10,822 nucleotides of DNA from Rhodospirillales bacterium (GCA_028870815.1 JAGWOU010000030.1:1-10822), one strand, 5' to 3'; positions 1 through 6,630 are shown, counted from the first letter of the stretch. Notes: generated from the sequence alone by a model not told the origin. Program-made: numbers and translations.

Positions 1-173
1 ATTATCCGTTCAACAATGGCGGGCCAAAAATCTTCCCCTGGGTGAATGCGAAATTCTTCCTTGAGGGCACAATCTATCCGTATTTCAACGGATTGTCCCA
101 TAATTACGATGGCTCTGGCCGCTCCGCCTCGGCAAATAACCTGATCTTCGGCGGCATCTGGCTGGTCTTCTGA
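1..173 (+). CDS. Outer-membrane beta-barrel protein, C-terminal fragment
   Basis: This is the 3' end of a gene that starts left of the window; 56 complete codons are visible, ending at TGA 171-173. The residues alternate aromatic or hydrophobic with polar, and include FPWVNAKFFLEGTIYPYF and an Asn/Gly/Ser-rich turn with NYDGSGRSASANN. The chain ends in GGIWLVF. A terminal Phe with hydrophobic residues at alternate positions before it is the usual outer-membrane beta-barrel (BAM recognition) signature, so I infer a barrel protein in the outer membrane. The specific family and substrate cannot be read from this fragment. A strong hairpin follows the stop at once, so this is probably the last gene of its transcript and independent of the polyamine genes downstream. 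Confidence 0.6.
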   Translation, partial: YPFNNGGPKIFPWVNAKFFLEGTIYPYFNGLSHNYDGSGRSASANNLIFGGIWLVF

Positions 174-182
174 CACTTTGCC

Positions 183-208
183 CCGCCTTCATCGCAAGAT
201 GAAGGCGG
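183..208 (+). terminator. Hairpin terminator or 3' stabiliser after the barrel gene
   Basis: Bases 183-193 (CCGCCTTCATC) pair perfectly with 198-208 (GATGAAGGCGG) around a GCAA loop at 194-197. GCAA is a GNRA tetraloop, which is unusually stable. The stem starts 9 bases after the stop codon. No T tract follows, so it may be a non-canonical terminator, a Rho-associated 3' end, or an RNase-blocking 3' hairpin rather than a textbook intrinsic terminator. Confidence 0.6.
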
Positions 209-301
209 ACGGCCATCTCACAAAAATTCTTGATAGGTTTTTGGGGCCGTGGCACTCTTGGCCATGGCTTCGGCAGTCCCACCACCAGCGCTCAATTTGC
301 A

Positions 302-324
302 CGCAGAGATGCTTATTCTCTGCG
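302..324 (+). promoter_or_regulatory. 8-bp inverted repeat in the leader of the polyamine operon
   Basis: CGCAGAGA (302-309) is the perfect reverse complement of TCTCTGCG (317-324), separated by 7 bases. It lies about 95 bases before the start of the aminotransferase gene. It could be a dimeric repressor operator or an RNA hairpin in the 5' leader. The DNA does not distinguish these. No convincing -35/-10 pair was found between 209 and 418. Confidence 0.4.
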
Positions 325-350
325 CACGTATCGGCTTCAGCCCGCCCCGG

Positions 351-402
351 TTCTGAAAACCTCTTTGCCTGCCTTCAAACGCAGGCATGTTTTCATTCAG
401 AA
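351..402 (+). promoter_or_regulatory. Composite hairpin just upstream of the spuC-like ribosome binding site
   Basis: An inner stem pairs TGCCTGC (366-372) with GCAGGCA (381-387) around an 8-base loop. An outer helix pairs AAAAC (356-360) with GTTTT (389-393). Beyond a 4-base bulge on the 3' side, TTCTG (351-355) pairs with CAGAA (398-402). Seventeen base pairs thus nest in one 52-base element that ends 5 bases before the CGGAG ribosome binding site at 408-412. Three concentric complementary segments are unlikely to be accidental, so a regulated leader structure is plausible. It resembles no riboswitch class I can name. Confidence 0.4.
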
Positions 403-418
403 ATTTTCGGAGCATGAC

Positions 419-1798
419 ATGTTGGACGATCTCAACCGTGGCATTGACTGGCAGGCGCTGGACGCCGCGCATCATTTCCACCCCTTTACCGATCATAAGG
501 AACTGCACGAGCAGGGTGTACGGCTGATCACCTCGGCCGAGGGCGTTTATCTCTACGATTCCAACGGCAACAAGATCATGGACGGCATGGCCGGGCTGTG
601 GTGCGTGGCCGCGGGCTATGGCCGGCAGGAATTGGTGGAAGCCGCCACCAAGCAAATGACGAAGCTGCCCTATTACAACGCCTTCTTCAAAACCACCACC
701 GAGCCCACCGTAAGGCTGGCCACAAAGCTGGCGGAAATCGCCCCGGACGGCTTCCAGCATGTGTTCTTCGCCTGCTCCGGGTCCGAGGCGGTTGATTCCG
801 CCATCCGCAGTGCGCGGGTGTACTGGCAGACCATCGGCAAGCCTGAGAAGAAAATCGTGATCGGCCGGGAATATGGCTATCACGGCTCTACCACTTTGGG
901 CGCCTCCGCCGGCGGTATGAAAGACATGCACCGCCAGGCTGGCGACATGCCGGGTTTCGCGCAGGTGCTGCCGCCTTATTGGTATGGCAAGGGCGGTCAG
1001 ATGAGCCCGGAGGAATTCGGCCTCTACGCCGCCAAGGAAGTGGAGAAGAAAATCCTCGAACTTGGCACGGAAAATATCGCCGCCTTCATTGGCGAGCCGA
1101 TCCAGGGTGCGGGCGGCGTGCTGATCCCGCCGTCCACCTATTGGCCGGAGATCAACCGCATCTGCAAGCAGTACGATATTCTGCTGATCGCGGACGAGGT
1201 GATCTGCGGTTATGGCCGCACGGGCAAATGGTTCGGCACGGATTATTTCGGCATCAAGCCGGATATGATGACCACCGCCAAGGGCCTCACCTCCGGCTAT
1301 CTGCCGCTCTCGGCATTGCTGATGAACAACCGCGTGGCGGATGTGCTCATCAACGAAACCGGCGAGTATTATCACGGCTTCACCTATTCCGGTCATCCGG
1401 TTTCCTGCGCCGTGGGTCTGAAGAATCTCGAAATTCTGGAAAACGAGAAGCTGGTTGAGGGCGCCACCGCTAAAGGCGCTCTGCTGCGCGAGAAGCTGAA
1501 CGAGGCGATCGGCGACCTACCCATCGTGGGTGAGATTCGCGGCGTCGGGCTCATCGGCGCCATCGAGCTGACGGCCGACAAGCGCACCCGTAAGTTCTTC
1601 GAGAAAAACGGCCGCGTCGGCGTCATCTGCCGCGACCATTGCATCCGCAACGGGCTGATGATGCGCGCCACCCGCGACACCATGCTGTTCTCCCCGCCAC
1701 TCAGCATCACGGAAGCGGAGATCGATCTGTTCGCGGCGATGGCCAAGAAGGCTTTCGAGGCCACTTTCGCGGATGTACGTTCGGAGGTTGCTCTGTGA
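419..1798 (+). CDS. spuC: Putrescine/omega-amino aminotransferase, class III, PLP-dependent (SpuC-like)
   Basis: 459 aa, the usual size for class III omega-transaminases. It probably moves the terminal amino group of putrescine (or another polyamine or omega-amine) to pyruvate, giving 4-aminobutyraldehyde and alanine in the cytoplasm. Visible landmarks are HPFTDHKEL near residue 21, the substrate-pocket segment AGLWCV at 58-63, the phosphate-binding CSGSEA at 119-124, EYGYHGST at 151-158, GEPIQGAGG at 225-233, the pyridine-contacting D259 in IADEVICGYGRTG, and the Schiff-base lysine K288 in AKGLTSGYLP, followed by YYHGFTYSGHP. Overall it closely matches Pseudomonas SpuC as I recall that sequence. 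I chose ATG 419 because CGGAG (408-412) sits 6 bases upstream and family homology begins right there; the reading frame stays open further upstream without homology. The next gene overlaps by 4 bp and encodes a polyamine enzyme, which supports the putrescine assignment over beta-alanine:pyruvate transaminase, the main alternative. Confidence 0.88.
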   Translation: MLDDLNRGIDWQALDAAHHFHPFTDHKELHEQGVRLITSAEGVYLYDSNGNKIMDGMAGLWCVAAGYGRQELVEAATKQMTKLPYYNAFFKTTTEPTVRLATKLAEIAPDGFQHVFFACSGSEAVDSAIRSARVYWQTIGKPEKKIVIGREYGYHGSTTLGASAGGMKDMHRQAGDMPGFAQVLPPYWYGKGGQMSPEEFGLYAAKEVEKKILELGTENIAAFIGEPIQGAGGVLIPPSTYWPEINRICKQYDILLIADEVICGYGRTGKWFGTDYFGIKPDMMTTAKGLTSGYLPLSALLMNNRVADVLINETGEYYHGFTYSGHPVSCAVGLKNLEILENEKLVEGATAKGALLREKLNEAIGDLPIVGEIRGVGLIGAIELTADKRTRKFFEKNGRVGVICRDHCIRNGLMMRATRDTMLFSPPLSITEAEIDLFAAMAKKAFEATFADVRSEVAL

Positions 1799-3159
1799 AC
1801 ATCATTTCCAACCCGGACATCGAAGCCAAGATGACGCTGCTGACCGGTGCGGATTATATCGAGGCTTTCATTATCGACGTGAACGGCGTGCCCCGCGGCA
1901 AATGGTTGCAGCGGGACAAGGCCAAGTCCCTGCTCGGCAATGGCATCGCCATTCCGCGCTCGGCCTATCTGCTCGATATCTGGGGCCGCGATATCGCCGA
2001 GGGCGGCATTGCCTACGACACGGGGGACCCGGACGGACTCTGCGTTGCCGTGCCGCATTCCATCACCCGGATGGACTGGGCCGAGGGCAATGTGACGCAG
2101 GCGCTGCTCACCATGCGCGAGGCCGATGGCAGCATCTATTATCTGGACCCGCGCGGCGTGCTCGCGCGCGTGCTGGAGCGTTTCTCCAAAGCCGGGCTCA
2201 CCCCCGCCTTGGGCGTGGAGCTGGAATTCTATTTGGTGGATTCCCGGTTGGACGGCATGAAAATCGCCCCGCGCGGCGCCGATGAATCCGGCTGGCGCGG
2301 CTGGCAGATCGACGCCGTTGGCCTTGGCGAAGTACATGATTACGAGCCGATCCTGCGAGAAATGATGGCCTGCGCGAAGGCACAGGATATTATTCTGGAA
2401 ACGCTGGTGAGCGAATCCGGCCCCGGCCAGTTCGAGGTGACGCTGAAATACTCAACGGACGCCTTGCGCGTGGCGGACAGCGCCACCCTGTTCAAGCGCA
2501 CCATCAAGCAGGTGGCGCGCAAGCACGGGCTCACCGCCACCTTCATGGCCAAGCCTTACGGCCAGTGGGCGGGCTCGGGCATGCATGTGCACATGTCGGT
2601 GCTCGACAATACGGGCAAAAACATCTTCATCGGCACGCCGGAACGCGGCGCGCCGGAACTGTATCATGCGCTGGGCGGCATCATCCACAACATGCCGGAC
2701 ACGATGATCACCCTGGCGCCGCACGCCAACTCCTATCGCCGGTTCGCGCCGGGTGTGCATGCCCCCACCTATGGCGATTGGGGGCACGATAACCGCATGG
2801 CTTCCGTGCGCGTGATCACCGCCGACCCGTTGGCCTCGCGCATCGAGCACCGCGTCGCCGGGGCGGATTGCAACCCCTATCTCGCCTTCGCTTCCCTGCT
2901 CGGCACTGCCATGCAAGGCCTGGAAGGCAAGATGGACCCAGGGCCGGAAACCCATGGCACCGTCCGCAGCCCCGAAGCCCCGAAGCTGCCCATCGCCTGG
3001 TCCGGCGCGCTGGACCGCTTTGCCGCCTCCGCCAATATGGGAGATATTTTCGGCACGGATTTCCAGCGCTACTACACAGCCTGCAAGCGCCAGGAGATCA
3101 GCGAACTGCGCAAGCGGATTTCCGACGTCGAATACGACGCCTATCTGAAAAACGCCTGA
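1795..3159 (+). CDS. puuA: Gamma-glutamylpolyamine (putrescine) synthetase, glutamine synthetase family
   Basis: 454 aa, close to the roughly 470 aa of E. coli PuuA. Such enzymes join glutamate to an amine, here probably putrescine, using ATP. This is the first step of the gamma-glutamylated route to GABA. The glutamine synthetase fold is clear: an N-terminal beta-grasp part with FIIDVNGVPRGKW (about 25-37), metal ligands in GVELEF (E142, E144), ESGPGQFE (E207, E214), GSGMHVHMS (H264, H266), NSYRRFAPG (about 312-320) and RIEHRVAGADCNPYLA (349-364). It lacks the C-terminal adenylylation-site region of housekeeping GlnA, and the substrate-loop style is that of the PuuA/Ipu group. The start is GTG 1795, overlapping the upstream TGA as GTGA, with GGAGG (1783-1787) 7 bases before it; ATG 1831 would cut into the conserved N-terminus. 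The overlap implies translational coupling to spuC. Other glutamine synthetase-like ligases (gamma-glutamylmonoamide types) remain possible from sequence alone. Confidence 0.85.
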   Translation: MNIISNPDIEAKMTLLTGADYIEAFIIDVNGVPRGKWLQRDKAKSLLGNGIAIPRSAYLLDIWGRDIAEGGIAYDTGDPDGLCVAVPHSITRMDWAEGNVTQALLTMREADGSIYYLDPRGVLARVLERFSKAGLTPALGVELEFYLVDSRLDGMKIAPRGADESGWRGWQIDAVGLGEVHDYEPILREMMACAKAQDIILETLVSESGPGQFEVTLKYSTDALRVADSATLFKRTIKQVARKHGLTATFMAKPYGQWAGSGMHVHMSVLDNTGKNIFIGTPERGAPELYHALGGIIHNMPDTMITLAPHANSYRRFAPGVHAPTYGDWGHDNRMASVRVITADPLASRIEHRVAGADCNPYLAFASLLGTAMQGLEGKMDPGPETHGTVRSPEAPKLPIAWSGALDRFAASANMGDIFGTDFQRYYTACKRQEISELRKRISDVEYDAYLKNA

Positions 3160-3166
3160 GGCGCGC

Positions 3167-4249
3167 ATGAACGATGCAATCACACCGCGCGAGGCGGGGT
3201 ACGCGATGCCGGCTGAATGGGCGCCGCACGCAGGCTGCTGGATGATCTGGCCCGAACGGCCGGATAATTGGCGCCTGGGTGCCAAGCCGGCGCAAAAATC
3301 ATTCGTGCAGGTGGCAACAGCCATTTCACGTTTCGAGCCGGTGACGATGCTCGTCAGCCACCGGCAATATGAAAACGCCCGTGCCTCCTTGCCCGCCGAA
3401 GTGCGGGTGGTGGAAATGAGCAGCAACGATGCCTGGGCGCGGGACATTGCCTGCACCTTCCTGCTTGGCAAAAACGGTGAACTTGCAGGCGTGGACTGGC
3501 CTTTCAAATCCTGGGGCGGGCTCTATTTCCCGTGGGACAAGGACGACGCCATCGCGGCCAAGATGCTGGAGATGGAACGGGCGAAGCGTTTCCGCGCTCC
3601 GCTCGTCATTGAAGGCGGGGCCTTGCATGTGGATGGCGAAGGCACGGTGCTGGTGGTTGAGCAATGCGTGCTGAACGAGAACCGCAACCCGGATGTGCGG
3701 CGGCAGGACATGGAACGGATGCTGAAGGATTATCTCGGCACCTCCCATGTCATCTGGCTGGAAAACGGCGTGCCGCATGACGAAACCGATGGCCATGTCG
3801 ACAACCTCGCCTGCTTCGTGAAGCCCGGCGTGGTGTTGCTCACCTGGTGCGACGATCCCGCCGACCCGCATTATCAGGTCAGCCACGATGCCGAAGCACG
3901 GCTGAGGGGTGCGCGCGACGCCAAGGGGCGTGAACTCACCATCGAGCGTATCCCGATGCCGACCCCGATGTTTTACACCGAAGCGGAAGCCGAGGGCGTG
4001 GATGCCACCGCCAGCGGCATGAACCGTAAGGCGGGGGAACGGCTGGCGGGGTCTTACGTGAATTTCTACATCGCCAATGGCGCCATCATCGCTCCCGCCT
4101 TCGGGGTGGAAACAGACGAACCCGCACGCGACGTGCTGACCCGGCTGTTCCCGGAGCGCGAGATCGTGATGCTGCCGGCGCGTGAAATTCTACTGGGCGG
4201 CGGCAATATCCACTGCATCACACAGCAGCAGCCTATAGCGCCCGCCTGA
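3167..4249 (+). CDS. aguA: Agmatine deiminase
   Basis: 360 aa, typical of the bacterial agmatine deiminase (agmatine iminohydrolase, EC 3.5.3.12) branch of the guanidino-group-modifying (PAD_porph) superfamily. It hydrolyses agmatine to N-carbamoylputrescine and ammonia. Landmarks are MPAEWAPHAGCWMIWPERPDNW (14-35, the family N-terminus), NDAWARDI (87-94, with substrate-binding Asp), EGGALHVDG (149-157), HDETDGHVDNLACF (204-217, with the catalytic His) and the nucleophile C350 in GGGNIHCITQQQP at the C-terminus. The residues after NDAWARDI are A-C where the family, as I remember it, usually has G-P. ATG 3167 begins 7 bases after the puuA stop, with a GAGG-like site over that stop codon, so it is the third gene of the operon. 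Its 3' end overlaps the convergent alkB by 17 bp, so no terminator separates them. The partner amidase AguB is not present in the window. Confidence 0.92.
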   Translation: MNDAITPREAGYAMPAEWAPHAGCWMIWPERPDNWRLGAKPAQKSFVQVATAISRFEPVTMLVSHRQYENARASLPAEVRVVEMSSNDAWARDIACTFLLGKNGELAGVDWPFKSWGGLYFPWDKDDAIAAKMLEMERAKRFRAPLVIEGGALHVDGEGTVLVVEQCVLNENRNPDVRRQDMERMLKDYLGTSHVIWLENGVPHDETDGHVDNLACFVKPGVVLLTWCDDPADPHYQVSHDAEARLRGARDAKGRELTIERIPMPTPMFYTEAEAEGVDATASGMNRKAGERLAGSYVNFYIANGAIIAPAFGVETDEPARDVLTRLFPEREIVMLPAREILLGGGNIHCITQQQPIAPA

Positions 4250-4868
4250 AGGTAAGGTTCAGCCGGGCGGCACCCGTCAACTCATGCACACCCGGCTTCA
4301 CCGGCGCGATACCATGGAAAAATTTCCGTGCCGCGCCGCCCCACACCAGCACATCCCCGCTGTTCAAAGGCAGCCGCGCTGGCTTATCCGTCCGGCTCAA
4401 CCCACCCCATAGGAAGACGGCGGGTAAGCCTAAGGAAACAGACACGATAGGCGCTGAGAAATCCCGCTCGTCGATATCCTGGTGCAACGTCATTTTCGCA
4501 CCAGGCTCGTAGCGGTTGATCAGCGCCATATCCGGCACGAAGCCCGCAAACCCGCCCGCCGCCGCCCCGCGCACCGCCAGATCCCGGAACAAACCCGGCA
4601 TCTCCGGCCAGGGGGTGCCACTCAGCGGGTCCTGCCGCGCATAGCGGTAGCCCTTGCCCTTGGCATCGCTTACCCAGCCCGCCGCGCCGCAATTAGTCAT
4701 GGCGGCACTCATCTCCTTGCCGCCGGGCGTTTTCATGCGCCGGAAGGGTGCTGCCTTCGCCAGCGCCATAACGGCGCGCACCAAATCCGCCTCCTCGCCC
4801 AAGGCAAAGCCAGGCAGATAAGTCAGCCCGGGTAGAGCCAGCGTATCAGGAAACAGGTCCAGGCTCAT
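4233..4868 (-). CDS. alkB: AlkB-family 2-oxoglutarate/Fe(II)-dependent DNA dealkylase
   Basis: 211 aa, against 216 in E. coli AlkB. It oxidatively removes N1-methyladenine, N3-methylcytosine and related lesions from DNA or RNA using Fe(II), O2 and 2-oxoglutarate. The core reads LINRYEPGAKMTLHQDIDE, with iron ligands H129 and D131. The third ligand is H185 in GDVLVWGGAARKFFHG. The 2-oxoglutarate-binding arginines R202 and R208 lie in ARLNLTFRRAL. The lesion-recognition N-terminal part has FRRMKTPGGKEMSAAMTNCG (about 42-61), also AlkB-like. The ATG at 4868 lies inside the end of the upstream Ada-like gene (23-bp overlap) with a modest GGAAG site before it, so translation is probably coupled. 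The stop at 4233 lies inside aguA on the other strand. Being second to another alkylation repair gene strongly supports the call. Confidence 0.93.
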   Translation of the reverse strand: MSLDLFPDTLALPGLTYLPGFALGEEADLVRAVMALAKAAPFRRMKTPGGKEMSAAMTNCGAAGWVSDAKGKGYRYARQDPLSGTPWPEMPGLFRDLAVRGAAAGGFAGFVPDMALINRYEPGAKMTLHQDIDERDFSAPIVSVSLGLPAVFLWGGLSRTDKPARLPLNSGDVLVWGGAARKFFHGIAPVKPGVHELTGAARLNLTFRRAL

Positions 4869-5541
4869 GCGCCGCTTCCCGCGCCAGCAGGGCGGCCTTG
4901 CGCTCCACCCCCCAGCGATACCCCGTGAGCGCCCCATCCTTCGCCACTACGCGGTGGCAGGGCACGGCGATGGCCAGCCGGTTTGCCCCGCAAGCGGCGG
5001 CCACGGCCCGCATTGCGCGCGGCGCGCCGACCCTCGCCGCTAATTCGCTATAGCTGAGCGTTGTTCCCGGCGGGATCTCCCGCAACGCCGCCCATACCCG
5101 GCGCTGGAACATTGTGCCGCGCAAATCCAGTGGCAAGTCGGCAGCGCGTTCCGGCGCTTCCACCAGCCCGGCCACCTGGGCCACCAGCGCCTCGAACCCT
5201 GCATCCCCGGCCACGATCTCGGCGCCCTCGAAATCCTTCAGAAAGGCGTTCAGCAGCGCCTCAGGGTCAGGCCCCAGCGCGATGGCGCACACGCCTTTGG
5301 CGCTGGCCGCCACCAGCAAGGCCCCCAGCGAGGATTGGCCGATTGCCACACTCACCCGCTCCCCTTCGCCCTTGGCGCGGTACCGCCCCGGCGCCATGCC
5401 CAAAGCGGCTGGCACGGCCTCGTAAAACCGGCCTGATGAGGAAAACCCCGCCGCCGCGGCCAGCGCCTCCAGCCCCGGCGGGGTTTCCGCCTCGTCGATC
5501 AGGCGGCACGCCGCCTCTATGGGGTTACCGTCTCCGGTCAT
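4846..5541 (-). CDS. O6-alkylguanine-DNA alkyltransferase of Ada type, lacking the sensor domain
   Basis: 231 aa. It transfers the methyl group of O6-methylguanine (or O4-methylthymine) irreversibly to its own cysteine. The C-terminal part (about 65-225) is Ada/Ogt-like: FQRRVWAALREIPPGTTLSY (145-164), PRAMRAVAAACGANRLAI (174-191), acceptor C195 in AVPCHRVV and DGALTGYRWGVERKAALL. Residues about 10-55 resemble the first helix-turn-helix of the AraC domain of Ada (ACRLIDEAETPPGLEALAAA, GMAPGRYR). The second helix-turn-helix is absent, and so is the N-terminal zinc/Cys domain that senses methylphosphotriesters. I therefore expect a repair enzyme rather than a full adaptive-response activator. 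ATG 5541 is chosen because AAGGAG lies about 7 bases upstream; an in-frame ATG at 5595 adds 18 residues without family character. It overlaps alkB by 23 bp. Names such as ada or ogt are both used for such proteins, so I leave the symbol empty. Confidence 0.88.
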   Translation of the reverse strand: MTGDGNPIEAACRLIDEAETPPGLEALAAAAGFSSSGRFYEAVPAALGMAPGRYRAKGEGERVSVAIGQSSLGALLVAASAKGVCAIALGPDPEALLNAFLKDFEGAEIVAGDAGFEALVAQVAGLVEAPERAADLPLDLRGTMFQRRVWAALREIPPGTTLSYSELAARVGAPRAMRAVAAACGANRLAIAVPCHRVVAKDGALTGYRWGVERKAALLAREAAHEPGPVS

Positions 5542-5605
5542 CTTGCTCTCCTTCCCCGGCTGGCCTAGCGCGGGCCGGCAAGGCATGCACTCCACTTCTT
5601 GCGGG

Positions 5606-6430
5606 CTACAGCGCGAGGGAGCCGGAAATCACCTCCACACTCTCCCCGCCTATCCAGAAATCCTGCCCGTCATGCACCACGAACACCCTGCCTTCGCGCC
5701 CCAGCGCTGTGCCCTGGGCTGCCACATAGCAGGCGGGCGCCAACCCGGCGGGAATCAGCCAGCGCGCCAGCCCGGCATTCAGGCTGCCCGTCACTGGGTC
5801 TTCCCCGCCGACATCGTTCGCAAACGCCCGCACCTCGAAATCCGCCGAGCCACCGGGCGAGGGCGCCACCACGCCGATCTCCAGTTCGCTCATGGCGGCG
5901 AAATCCGGCTTCAGCGCCAGCACCGAAGCGCGGTCCTTCAGCATCACGCCGGTCCAGCCCGGCGCGCGATGGGAAAGCTGGCGGGCGGCGAGAATTTCCG
6001 CTTCCGCCACACCCAGCACAGCGGCGACGCGCGCCAAAACTTCCGGCGGCACCTCGCTCTGCACGGCATCGGGTGCCGCAAAAGCCAGGCGCGTTCCGTC
6101 CTGTTTAATCCGCACCAGCCCCACCCCGCATTGCTGCACAATGAAATCGCCCTTGGGCACGCCACCCGCCGCCAGCCAGGCATGGCAGCTTCCCAGCGTA
6201 GGGTGCCCGGCAAAGGGCAGCTCGGCATGGGGCGTGAAGATTCTGACCTTGTAATCCGCCTCGGGGCTGTCCGGCGGCAGCAGAAAGCTGGTCTCGCTCA
6301 GATTAGTCCAGTTTGCGAAATGCTGCATCTGCGCACCACCCAGCGCGGCGGCGCCATGCACCACCGCCAGCGGGTTGCCGTAGCCAGGGCGGCTCGTGAA
6401 CACGTCCACCTGCGAAAACGCAAACCGCAT
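5606..6430 (-). CDS. PhzF-family isomerase/epimerase
   Basis: 274 aa, the standard size for the PhzF fold of two diaminopimelate-epimerase-like halves. Landmarks are FSQVDVFTSRPGYGNPLAVV (5-24), the catalytic glutamate E46 in NLSETSF, RIFTPHAELPFAGHPTLGS (63-81, with H76), and RAFANDVGGEDPVTGS (201-216, with D211). These correspond to Glu45, His74 and Asp208 of PhzF. The family does proton-shuttle isomerisation without cofactor. No phenazine genes are nearby, so this is one of the many stand-alone members whose substrate is unknown. Its ATG follows the upstream stop as TGAACATG, a gap of 2 bases, so it is almost certainly translated in coupling with the HIG1-like gene. The 64 bases to the next gene hold only short GC palindromes and no clear terminator. 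Confidence 0.88.
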   Translation of the reverse strand: MRFAFSQVDVFTSRPGYGNPLAVVHGAAALGGAQMQHFANWTNLSETSFLLPPDSPEADYKVRIFTPHAELPFAGHPTLGSCHAWLAAGGVPKGDFIVQQCGVGLVRIKQDGTRLAFAAPDAVQSEVPPEVLARVAAVLGVAEAEILAARQLSHRAPGWTGVMLKDRASVLALKPDFAAMSELEIGVVAPSPGGSADFEVRAFANDVGGEDPVTGSLNAGLARWLIPAGLAPACYVAAQGTALGREGRVFVVHDGQDFWIGGESVEVISGSLAL

Positions 6431-6432
6431 GT

Positions 6433-6618
6433 TCAGGTGAGCATCAACGCCACAACCAAGCCAATGGCGATGGCCTGTAGCGTCACGCGCCAGCGCATCA
6501 ACCGGTTGGAGGTCCGGGGATCGTGCCCCGGGCTAGCCATGCCGAGCACACCGGCCAGCATCACGCCGACCACCGCCAACATATCCAGCCCCAGCAAGAT
6601 CAGTAGAACAGCTCGCAT
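6433..6618 (-). CDS. Small HIG1-type twin-transmembrane protein
   Basis: 61 aa from ATG 6618, with two hydrophobic helices at about 4-26 and 45-60. Between them lies a short polar loop containing HDPRTSNRLMRWRVTLQ. That loop, with S-N-x-L-M-R-W-R-V-x-L-Q before the second helix, matches the HIG1 domain of small alphaproteobacterial inner-membrane proteins. Their mitochondrial relatives (Rcf1/HIGD) help assemble or tune cytochrome c oxidase. A role in respiration is inference only, since no oxidase genes are near. An ATG at 6660 would add 14 polar residues. I prefer 6618 because the hydrophobic helix then begins at once, as in the family, and a TATAGT hexamer lies exactly 6 bases before it. 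It heads the run HIG1-phzF-ada-like-alkB. Confidence 0.72.
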   Translation of the reverse strand: MRAVLLILLGLDMLAVVGVMLAGVLGMASPGHDPRTSNRLMRWRVTLQAIAIGLVVALMLT

Positions 6619-6624
6619 GCTGCC

Positions 6625-6630
6625 ACTATA
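6625..6630 (-). promoter_or_regulatory. Candidate -10 box of the HIG1-phzF-ada-alkB run
   Basis: On the minus strand TATAGT lies 6 bases before ATG 6618. A weak -35 match, TAGGCA (6652-6647, 4 of 6 to TTGACA), sits 16 bases upstream. If this is used, transcription would begin at or next to the A of the start codon, giving a leaderless mRNA. That agrees with the absence of a clear ribosome binding site before this ATG. Confidence 0.3.

Noticed and set aside
250..266. TGGCAC element resembling a sigma-54 -24 box
   Set aside because: The required GC at the -12 position is not 10 bases after the GG; the spacing to TTGGCC is wrong.
302..402. Mini-ykkC (guanidine-II) riboswitch before a guanidino-compound operon
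   Set aside because: There are two hairpins, but their loops lack the ACGR sequence that defines that class.
218..1396. Long minus-strand open frame antisense to the aminotransferase gene
   Set aside because: Its protein is rich in His, Arg and Gly with no family motifs, and it mirrors the third-position GC bias of a well-supported gene on the other strand.
2452..3507. Long minus-strand open frame across puuA and aguA
   Set aside because: It crosses two convincing plus-strand genes, has low-complexity composition, and no ribosome binding site or motif supports it.
5554..5602. Short GC palindromes between phzF and the Ada-like gene, possible terminator
   Set aside because: The stems are 4-5 bp with long loops and no T tract in the minus-strand direction. 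They are expected by chance at this GC content.
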